Shown here piece by piece: positions 1-5,930 of a stretch of 14,026 nt of DNA. The stretch spans positions 1-14,026 of the forward strand of contig JAYEJW010000172.1 in NCBI GenBank assembly GCA_034716535.1, in the 5' to 3' direction. The stretch is from JAYEJW01 sp034716535 (lineage in GTDB: Bacteria; Pseudomonadota; Gammaproteobacteria; Chromatiales; Chromatiaceae). The position numbers and the translations under genes were made by a program. Numbering within the stretch: the stretch's first letter is position 1; every line of letters starts with the position of its first letter. Below the pieces are notes generated by a model. It made no database searches and was not told the origin of the DNA. It saw only the letters and a list, made by a program, of their open reading frames with translations.

Positions 1-417
1 GGCGATACGCGGAACACCGTACTTATCGGCCTGGCGCCACACGGTCTCGGACTGGGGCTCGACACCCCCGACCGCGCAAAACACGGCGCAGGCGCCGTCC
101 AGGACGCGCAGGGAGCGCTCGACCTCGATGGTGAAGTCCACGTGCCCGGGGGTATCGATGATGTTAATCCGGTGCTCCGGATGCTGCATGTCCATGCCTT
201 TCCAGAAACAGGTGGTGGCAGCGGACGTGATGGTAATCCCCCGCTCCTGCTCCTGCTCCATCCAGTCCATGGTGGCGGCGCCATCGTGCACCTCGCCGAT
301 CTTGTGCGAGACCCCGGTATAAAACAGGATACGCTCGGTAGTAGTGGTCTTTCCGGCATCGATGTGCGCCATGATGCCGAGATTTCGGTACCGATCGATT
401 GGTGTACTACGTGCCAC
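1..417 (-). CDS. fusA: Elongation factor G, N-terminal 139 residues (runs off the window's left edge)
   Basis: EF-G is the translational GTPase that moves tRNAs and mRNA through the ribosome after peptide transfer and, with RRF, recycles ribosomes; it acts in the cytoplasm. The visible part is the start of the G domain: G1/P-loop AHIDAGKT at residues 17-24, switch I/G2 GITITS at 60-65 and G3 DTPGH at 88-92; the NKMD box would lie beyond the edge. The start is taken as GTG at 415-417, because it gives the family's usual N-terminus (MARSTPIDRYRNLGIMAH) and no ATG lies between it and the in-frame TGA at 451-453. The Shine-Dalgarno is modest (AGGG about 11 bases upstream). It is the third gene of the str operon, 42 bases after rpsG. 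The residues seen are intact with no sign of breakage. Identity is certain; only the non-ATG start is inferred. Confidence 0.97.
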   Translation of the reverse strand, partial: MARSTPIDRYRNLGIMAHIDAGKTTTTERILFYTGVSHKIGEVHDGAATMDWMEQEQERGITITSAATTCFWKGMDMQHPEHRINIIDTPGHVDFTIEVERSLRVLDGACAVFCAVGGVEPQSETVWRQADKYGVPRIA

Positions 418-459
418 GACTTTATCCGCCCTGAATAACTGGAGAACCGGTCAGAAATC

Positions 460-930
460 TCACCAGCGATAGTGGGAGAAGGCCTTGTTGGCCTCCGCCA
501 TCCGGTGGGTATCTTCCTTCCTTTTCACCGCGGCACCGCGGGAGTCGGCCGCGTCCATCAGTTCGCCCCCGAGGCGCAGCGCCATGGACTTCTCAGAGCG
601 TTTGCGCGCCGCATCGATGAGCCAGCGCATGGCAAGCGAGTTCCGCCGCGTCGGACGCACCTCTACGGGCACCTGATAGGTGGCGCCGCCGACTCGGCGG
701 GACTTGACCTCCACCACCGGGCGCACATTCTCCATGGCCTGACCGAGCAGGTCCAACGGATCCCCGCCCTTCTTGTCCGCCACCTGATCCAACGCGCCGT
801 AGATGATGCTTTCGGCGACCGACTTTTTGCCGTCTTCCATGAGCATGTTGATGAACTTGGCAAGCAGGTCGCTCCCGAATTTGGGATCTGGCAAGACTTG
901 GCGACGGGCGACTACGCGTCTTCTCGGCAT
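460..930 (-). CDS. rpsG: 30S ribosomal protein S7
   Basis: S7 nucleates assembly of the 30S head by binding the 3' domain of 16S rRNA, and it lines the E site. The 156-residue length is the common bacterial size. The N-terminus MPRRRVVARRQVLPDPKFGS, the central PVEVRPTRR segment near residues 88-96 and the C-terminal AEANKAFSHYRW are classic. The ATG at 928-930 has GGAG nine bases upstream. In E. coli, S7 represses the str operon by binding the rpsL-rpsG junction (family knowledge). That junction is only 35 bases here, with a small stem that would enclose the rpsG Shine-Dalgarno, so a shortened control element is possible. The gene is second in rpsL-rpsG-fusA. Confidence 0.98.
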   Translation of the reverse strand: MPRRRVVARRQVLPDPKFGSDLLAKFINMLMEDGKKSVAESIIYGALDQVADKKGGDPLDLLGQAMENVRPVVEVKSRRVGGATYQVPVEVRPTRRNSLAMRWLIDAARKRSEKSMALRLGGELMDAADSRGAAVKRKEDTHRMAEANKAFSHYRW

Positions 931-935
931 GACTG

Positions 936-950
936 AAGGCTCCGAACCTT
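936..950 (-). promoter_or_regulatory. Small stem enclosing the rpsG ribosome binding site
   Basis: In the 35-base rpsL-rpsG junction the transcript can pair AAGGU (950-946) with GCCUU (940-936) around a UCGGA loop. The GGAG Shine-Dalgarno of rpsG (943-940) lies in the loop and stem. S7-mediated translational feedback acts at this junction in E. coli, but this spacer is much shorter, so the link to S7 is inference. The stem is only five pairs including one G-U pair and may be fortuitous. Confidence 0.35.
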
Positions 951-965
951 AGAACTTACTGATAC

Positions 966-1340
966 TCAGCTTTTCGGCCGCTTGGCCCCGTATTTGGATC
1001 GTCCTTGGCGACGCTTCTCGACGCCTGAGGTATCCAGGGTGCCGCGGACCGTGTGATAGCGCACACCCGGCAGGTCTTTTACGCGCCCGCCGCGGATGAG
1101 GACCACGGAATGCTCCTGCAGATTGTGCCCCTCGCCACCGATGTAGGAGGAGACCTCGTAGCCGTTGGTCAAGCGTACGCGGGCAACCTTGCGCAAGGCC
1201 GAGTTGGGCTTTTTCGGCGTCGTGGTGTACACGCGCGTGCAGACACCCCGCTTCTGCGGACAGGCCTCCAGCGCCGGTACGTTGCTTTTCGCCACCTTGC
1301 GCTTACGCGGTTTGCGTACCAGTTGGTTGATTGTTGCCAT
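966..1340 (-). CDS. rpsL: 30S ribosomal protein S12
   Basis: S12 sits at the decoding centre of the 30S subunit and controls codon-anticodon accuracy. The 124-residue product (MATINQLVRKPRKRK to GAKRPKS) has the E. coli length. The start is the ATG at 1338-1340 and not the in-frame extension to 1376: the 12 extra residues (MEGAGAPLESVC) are absent from S12, and GGAG lies about ten bases before this ATG. Lys43 (in TTPKKPNSALRK), Lys88 (GRVKDLPG) and Asp89, the residue methylthiolated in many bacteria, are all present, so a streptomycin-sensitive form is predicted. It is the first gene of the str operon, behind a leader of about 190 bases and a strong promoter near 1531-1565. Confidence 0.98.
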   Translation of the reverse strand: MATINQLVRKPRKRKVAKSNVPALEACPQKRGVCTRVYTTTPKKPNSALRKVARVRLTNGYEVSSYIGGEGHNLQEHSVVLIRGGRVKDLPGVRYHTVRGTLDTSGVEKRRQGRSKYGAKRPKS

Positions 1341-1401
1341 GCAAACGCTCTCCAGCGGCGCCCCTGCGCCTTCCACGCGACAAAACCAAGAGTCAAACGC
1401 G

Positions 1402-1433
1402 CCGTCGCCGCCGAACCGCCTCAGCGGCGACGG
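1402..1433 (-). promoter_or_regulatory. Strong hairpin in the rpsL (str operon) 5' leader
   Basis: A perfect 10-base inverted repeat (arms 1402-1411 and 1424-1433; CCGTCGCCGC in the transcript) has a 12-base loop and lies about 60 bases upstream of the rpsL start. No run of U follows, so it is not a classical intrinsic terminator. It could be a leader element for feedback control, an RNase III-type processing site or an mRNA-stabilising stem. Its function is unknown; only the structure is directly seen. Confidence 0.6.
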
Positions 1434-1501
1434 TGTTACGCCTCTCGCGGTTGACCTAGACGGTGCCCGGGCAATGACTCACCCGGTCCGGGAAATAATC
1501 A

Positions 1502-1521
1502 AGCCGGCAATAATGCCGGCT
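1502..1521 (-). terminator. Promoter-proximal hairpin, possible weak terminator or attenuator
   Basis: A perfect 8-base inverted repeat (AGCCGGCA at 1502-1509, TGCCGGCT at 1514-1521) has a four-base loop. In the transcript direction it is followed by the fairly U-rich TTGATTATTTCC. It is the only terminator-like structure between rpoC and rpsL. However, it lies downstream of the str promoter, starting about ten bases after the predicted transcription start, so transcripts from both rpoC and the str promoter would contain it. The U-tract is interrupted, so termination is likely to be partial if it happens at all. Confidence 0.45.
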
Positions 1522-1530
1522 GAACTAAGA

Positions 1531-1565
1531 CGCGGCAGTATAAGGATGGGGGGATTCGGTGTCAA
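1531..1565 (-). promoter_or_regulatory. Sigma-70-type promoter of the rpsL-rpsG-fusA (str) operon
   Basis: On the minus strand TTGACA (1565-1560, a perfect -35 box) is separated by exactly 17 bases from TATACT (1542-1537, 5 of 6 matches to the -10 box). Transcription would start near 1531. The stretch between the -10 box and the start, GCCGCG, is all G and C. GC-rich discriminators are typical of stable RNA and ribosomal protein promoters repressed by ppGpp/DksA, so stringent control is inferred. The promoter sits 54 bases after the rpoC stop and would drive S12, S7 and EF-G independently of rpoBC read-through. Confidence 0.85.
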
Positions 1566-1618
1566 CAGCGATCCATCGCAAGTCCGTGCGGCGCCCCCAC
1601 CAAGGAAGGTACCCCTGC

Positions 1619-4600
1619 CTATCCTGCCTCTGAGGTGTTGAGGGCCTGCTTGAAGGCCTCTTCCAGCTCTTCGGCAGCCATCTCCACCTTGCCTTGGGTC
1701 TCGGCCTCCAGCTCCTGCTCCGCCTGGCGCTTGCGGCGACGCTCGTTGTGGTACGCAAGCCCAGTCCCCGCCGGGATGAGCCGGCCCACGATGACGTTTT
1801 CCTTGAGCCCGTTGAGGTGGTCCGTGGATCCCCGCACCGCCGCCTCCGTGAGAACCCTTGTGGTCTCCTGGAACGAGGCCGCGGAGATGAAGGACTCGGT
1901 CGCGAGCGACGCCTTCGTGATGCCCAACAGCAGCGGCTGGAACAGTGCGGGATGCTTGCCGTCGGCCGTCACCCGCGCGTTCTCGGCGAGAACCGCGGCG
2001 TGATCGGCCTGCTCCCCGCGCAGCAGCCTCGTGTCTCCGGAGCTGGTGATCTCGACCTTGCGCAGCATCTGACGCACGATCACCTCGATATGCTTGTCGT
2101 TGATCTTCACGCCTTGCAGGCGGTAGACGTCCTGGATCTCCTTGACCAGATACTCCGCCAGGGCCGTCACACCCTTGAGACGCAGAATGTCGTGGGAATT
2201 GAGCTCGCCGTCGGCAATCATCTCCCCCCGCTCCACTCGCTCCCCCTCGAACACATTGACGTGACGCCATTTGGGGATGAGCTCTTCCACCGCCTCACCG
2301 TCGTCCATCGTAATGACGAGCCGCTGCTTGCCCTTGGTATCCTTGCCGAAGCTCACGGTACCGGAGGCCTCCGCCAACAACGCGGGCTCCTTCGGCTTAC
2401 GGGCCTCGAAGAGGTCGGCCACGCGCGGCAGACCGCCCGTGATGTCGCGGGTCTTGCTCGACTCCTGGGGAATGCGCGCCAGCACGTCGCCGACGCCGAC
2501 CTCCGCCCCGTCGGCCACACTCACGATGGCACCCGCCGGCAGAAAGTAACGCGCGGCCATGTCCGTGCCTGCGATGTTGAGCTCCTGCTCGTTCTCGTCG
2601 AGCAGCTTCACCATGGGCCGCAGGTCTTTGCCCTGCGCCGGGCGCTGCTTTGGATCTATGACCTCCAAAGAGGTCAGTCCCGTGACCTCGTCGGTCTTGC
2701 TTTCGACGGTCACGCCCTGGATGAAGTCATCGAAGCGCAGCCGACCGGCCACCTCGGTGATGACCGGGTGGGTGTGGGGATCCCAGGTGGCCACGACCAG
2801 ACCGCCCTTGACCTCGTCGCCATCGCCGACGCGCAGCGTGGCGCCGTAGGGCACCTTGTAACGCTCCTTCTCCAGGCCCATTTCGTCCACCACGGTGAGC
2901 TCGCCGGAGCGGGAGACCGCCACCAGATTGCCGCTCGCGTGCCGGACCGTCTTGATGTTGTGCAGCCGTACCGAGCCGGCGGACTTGATCTCGATACTGT
3001 TGACCGCCGCCGCCCGCGACGCGGCGCCGCCGATGTGGAAGGTCCGCATGGTGAGCTGGGTTCCCGGCTCGCCGATGGACTGAGCAGCGATAACGCCGAC
3101 CGCTTCGCCCATGCCGACCCGGTGCCCGCGTGCCAGGTCGCGGCCGTAACACTGGGCGCAGACGCCATGGCCAGCCTCGCAGGTGATCGGGGAGCGCACC
3201 CGCAGCTGATCGATGCCGACACCCTCGAAGTTGCTGACCCAACCCTCGTCGAGCAAGGTGCCGGCGGCGCAGACGATTTCGTCCGTGCCGGGACGGTAAA
3301 CGTCAACCGCCGTTACACGGCCGAGGATGCGCTCGCGCAGGGGCTCGACCACGTCGCCACCCTCGATGATGGGCGTCATCAGCAGGCCTTCCTCCGTGCC
3401 GCAATCTTCCTCCAACACCACCATGTCCTGGGCGACGTCCACCAGGCGCCGGGTCAGATATCCCGAGTTGGCGGTCTTCAGTGCCGTATCGGCAAGGCCC
3501 TTGCGCGCACCGTGGGTGGAGATGAAGTACTGGATGACGTTCAGACCCTCACGGAAGTTCGCGGTGATCGGCGTCTCGATGATGGAGCCGTCGGGCTTGG
3601 CCATCAGGCCGCGCATGCCCGCGAGCTGCCGAATCTGGGCTGCAGAACCGCGGGCACCCGAGTCGGCCATCATGTAGATGGAGTTGAAGGAGTCCTGCTT
3701 GACCTCGTTGCCGTCTCGGTCGATGACGGTCTCCTTGCCGAGCTTGCCCATCATGGCCTTGGCCACCTGGTCGTTGGTATGGGACCAGATGTCCACGACC
3801 TTGTTGTAGCGCTCGCCGTTGGTAACCAGACCCGAGGCATATTGTTCCTCGATCTCTTTTACCTCCGCCTCGGCGCGAGCCAGGATCTCCGCCTTCTGCT
3901 CGGGCACTGCCATGTCCTCGAGCCCGATGGAGGCACCGGCTCGGGTGGCCATGCGGAAGCCCAGATACATGATCTGGTCCGCGAAGACCACGGTTGCCTT
4001 GAGTCCGAGCACGCGGTAACTGATGTTGATCAGACGCGAGATCTGCTTCTTGCCCATCGCCTGATTCACGAGATCGAAGGGCAGTCCATCCGGCACGATC
4101 GCAAAGACAAGCGCGCGACCGAGGGTGGTGTCCTTAATGCTGACGCGCTCCTCGCGCTCGCCATCCTCCTTGGCCACGACTTCGCGGATGCGCACCTTGA
4201 CACGGGCATGCAGATCCGCCTTGCCCGACTCGTAGGCGCGGCGCGCCTCGTCGATACCCGAATAGGCGCTGCCCTCCCCGCGGGCGCCGACCCGCTCGCG
4301 CGTCATATAGTACAAACCCAGAACTACGTCCTGGGACGGCACGATGATGGGCTCGCCGTTGGCCGGGGAGAGAATGTTGTTGGACGCCATCATGAGCGCC
4401 CGCGCCTCGAGCTGCGCCTCCAGCGAAAGCGGCACGTGGACGGCCATCTGGTCGCCGTCGAAATCGGCGTTGAAGGCGGTACAGACCAGAGGGTGAAGCT
4501 GGATCGCCTTGCCTTCGATGAGCACCGGCTCGAAGCTCTGAATACCCAACCGATGCAGGGTTGGCGCCCGGTTGAGCATCACCGGGTGCTCGCGGATGAC

Positions 4601-5842
4601 CTCCTCGAGGATGTCCCAAACCTCGGCCGTGCCGCGCTCCACCATCTTCTTGGCCGCCTTAATGGTGGTCGCGAGTCCCCGAAGCTGCAGCTTGCTGAAG
4701 ATGAACGGCTTGAACAGCTCGAGCGCCATGCGCTTGGGCAGACCGCATTGGTGAAGCTTCAGGGTCGGGCCGACCACGATGACGGACCGGCCCGAGTAAT
4801 CCACCCGCTTGCCGAGCAGGTTCTGTCGAAAACGCCCCTGCTTGCCCTTGATCATGTCGGCGAGGGACTTGAGCGGACGCTTGTTGGTGCCGGTGATGGC
4901 GCGACCGCGACGGCCGTTGTCCAGCAGGGCGTCCACAGACTCCTGGAGCATGCGCTTCTCGTTGCGCACGATGATGTCCGGGGCGACGAGATCCAGCAGC
5001 CGCTTGAGACGGTTGTTGCGGTTGATCACGCGCCGGTAGAGGTCGTTCAGGTCCGAGGTGGCGAAGCGCCCGCCGTCCAGGGGCACAAGCGGACGCAGCT
5101 CCGGCGGCAGCACCGGCAGCACGGTGAGGATCATCCATTCCGGACGATTGCCCGACTCCTGGAGGGACTCCGCCAGCTTCAGCCGCTTGGTGAGCTTCTT
5201 GATCTTCGTCTCTGAGTTCGTACCTTCGATATCCTCACGCATGCGCCGGACCTCCGCCGGCAAGTCCATGGTGCGCAGTAGCTCGTAGACCGCCTCCGCG
5301 CCCATGCGGGCGTCGAACTCATCGCCGTTCTCCTCCAGGGCCTCCAGGTACTGCTCGTCGGTGAGCAATTGCCCGCGCTCGAGCGGGGTCATGCCGGGGT
5401 CGACGACCACGAAGGACTCGAAATAGAGGATGCGCTCGATGTCGCGCAACGTCATATCCAGCAGCAGCCCGATGCGCGAAGGCAACGATTTCAGGAACCA
5501 GATGTGGGCCACGGGGCTGGCGAGATCGATATGGCCCATACGCTCGCGGCGAACCTTGGCCAGGGTCACTTCCACGCCGCACTTCTCGCACACCACACCG
5601 CGGTGCTTGAGGCGTTTGTATTTACCGCACAGGCACTCGTAGTCGTTGATAGGCCCGAAGATCTTGGCGCAGAACAGACCGTCGCGCTCGGGCTTGAAGG
5701 TCCGGTAATTGATGGTCTCCGGCTTCTTGACCTCACCGTACGACCAGGAACGGATAACGGCCGGCGACGCCAAGCCGATCTTGATGGCGTCGAACTCCAG
5801 CGCCTGGCCCTGCTGCTTGAGAATCTTGAGAAGATCTTTCAA
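1619..5842 (-). CDS. rpoC: DNA-directed RNA polymerase subunit beta'
   Basis: Beta' forms one jaw of RNA polymerase and carries the catalytic magnesium. The 1407 residues equal the E. coli length. Seen in order: N-terminal zinc ribbon Cys70, Cys72, Cys85 and Cys88; rudder/lid region; active-site NADFDGDQM with Asp460, Asp462 and Asp464 at E. coli positions; second zinc site (EEDCGTEE and CEAGHGVCAQC); bridge helix and trigger loop (GEAVGVIAAQSIGEPGTQ); the insertion before DPHTHPVITEV as in enteric-type beta'; and C-terminal SLATESFISAASFQETTRVL for omega contact. The start is TTG at 5840-5842, which gives the conserved MKDLLK, with AGGAG (5855-5851) eight bases upstream; no suitable ATG is in frame nearby. 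It lies 88 bases after rpoB, behind a REP-like pair, and ends in TAG before the str promoter. No truncation or frameshift is seen. Confidence 0.98.
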   Translation of the reverse strand: MKDLLKILKQQGQALEFDAIKIGLASPAVIRSWSYGEVKKPETINYRTFKPERDGLFCAKIFGPINDYECLCGKYKRLKHRGVVCEKCGVEVTLAKVRRERMGHIDLASPVAHIWFLKSLPSRIGLLLDMTLRDIERILYFESFVVVDPGMTPLERGQLLTDEQYLEALEENGDEFDARMGAEAVYELLRTMDLPAEVRRMREDIEGTNSETKIKKLTKRLKLAESLQESGNRPEWMILTVLPVLPPELRPLVPLDGGRFATSDLNDLYRRVINRNNRLKRLLDLVAPDIIVRNEKRMLQESVDALLDNGRRGRAITGTNKRPLKSLADMIKGKQGRFRQNLLGKRVDYSGRSVIVVGPTLKLHQCGLPKRMALELFKPFIFSKLQLRGLATTIKAAKKMVERGTAEVWDILEEVIREHPVMLNRAPTLHRLGIQSFEPVLIEGKAIQLHPLVCTAFNADFDGDQMAVHVPLSLEAQLEARALMMASNNILSPANGEPIIVPSQDVVLGLYYMTRERVGARGEGSAYSGIDEARRAYESGKADLHARVKVRIREVVAKEDGEREERVSIKDTTLGRALVFAIVPDGLPFDLVNQAMGKKQISRLINISYRVLGLKATVVFADQIMYLGFRMATRAGASIGLEDMAVPEQKAEILARAEAEVKEIEEQYASGLVTNGERYNKVVDIWSHTNDQVAKAMMGKLGKETVIDRDGNEVKQDSFNSIYMMADSGARGSAAQIRQLAGMRGLMAKPDGSIIETPITANFREGLNVIQYFISTHGARKGLADTALKTANSGYLTRRLVDVAQDMVVLEEDCGTEEGLLMTPIIEGGDVVEPLRERILGRVTAVDVYRPGTDEIVCAAGTLLDEGWVSNFEGVGIDQLRVRSPITCEAGHGVCAQCYGRDLARGHRVGMGEAVGVIAAQSIGEPGTQLTMRTFHIGGAASRAAAVNSIEIKSAGSVRLHNIKTVRHASGNLVAVSRSGELTVVDEMGLEKERYKVPYGATLRVGDGDEVKGGLVVATWDPHTHPVITEVAGRLRFDDFIQGVTVESKTDEVTGLTSLEVIDPKQRPAQGKDLRPMVKLLDENEQELNIAGTDMAARYFLPAGAIVSVADGAEVGVGDVLARIPQESSKTRDITGGLPRVADLFEARKPKEPALLAEASGTVSFGKDTKGKQRLVITMDDGEAVEELIPKWRHVNVFEGERVERGEMIADGELNSHDILRLKGVTALAEYLVKEIQDVYRLQGVKINDKHIEVIVRQMLRKVEITSSGDTRLLRGEQADHAAVLAENARVTADGKHPALFQPLLLGITKASLATESFISAASFQETTRVLTEAAVRGSTDHLNGLKENVIVGRLIPAGTGLAYHNERRRKRQAEQELEAETQGKVEMAAEELEEAFKQALNTSEAG

Positions 5843-5863
5843 CTCGATATCTCCTGTCTTGCC

Positions 5864-5889
5864 GTAGGAGGCCCGCCCCCGGGCCGATC
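5864..5889 (+). repeat. REP-like palindrome, copy 2 (plus orientation)
   Basis: A 26-base unit in the rpoB-rpoC gap consists of foot GTAGGA, stem GGCCCG, loop CCCC, stem CGGGCC, tail GATC. It is the inverted partner of the unit at 5900-5925, sharing the foot, loop and tail. The 5' GTAG foot followed by a GC-rich palindrome matches the general layout of REP elements linked to RAYT (REP-associated tyrosine transposase) proteins in Pseudomonas and Xanthomonas-type bacteria. It ends eight bases before the rpoC Shine-Dalgarno. Assignment to a genomic repeat family is inference, since only two copies can be seen here. Confidence 0.7.
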
Positions 5890-5899
5890 AACAACTGAG

Positions 5900-5925
5900 G
5901 ATCGCGGCGGGGGCGCCGCTCCTAC
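5900..5925 (-). repeat. REP-like palindrome, copy 1 (minus orientation)
   Basis: A 26-base unit read on the minus strand consists of foot GTAGGA, stem GCGGCG, loop CCCC, stem CGCCGC, tail GATC. It begins five bases after the rpoB stop. Compared with the inverted copy at 5864-5889, the three differing base pairs of the stem are all compensated, so pairing is kept while foot, loop and tail are identical. With its partner and the 10-base centre (5890-5899) it forms a BIME-like inverted pair that can also fold as one long imperfect hairpin. Known effects of such elements include mRNA 3'-end protection, partial termination and gyrase binding; which applies here cannot be told. Confidence 0.72.
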
Positions 5926-5930
5926 CTAGA

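Noticed and set aside
1143..1149. GTAGGAG inside rpsL as a third REP-like unit
   Set aside because: Only the seven-base foot matches; there is no following stem, CCCC loop or GATC, and it is ordinary S12 coding sequence.
1341..1376. N-terminal extension of S12 by 12 residues
   Set aside because: The added residues are not found in S12 proteins, and a Shine-Dalgarno sits properly before the internal ATG at 1340.
1568..1579. 12-base inverted repeat (GCGAT, two bases, ATCGC) just upstream of the str -35 box as an operator
   Set aside because: Too short and with only a two-base centre; no repeat elsewhere near the promoter supports a binding site.
1694..5215. A 1173-codon open frame on the plus strand opposite rpoC
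   Set aside because: It mirrors the rpoC coding frame in high-GC DNA, where antisense stops are rare. Its translation resembles no family I know and is low-complexity in His, Asp, Arg and Leu. The beta' product on the other strand is complete and conserved.
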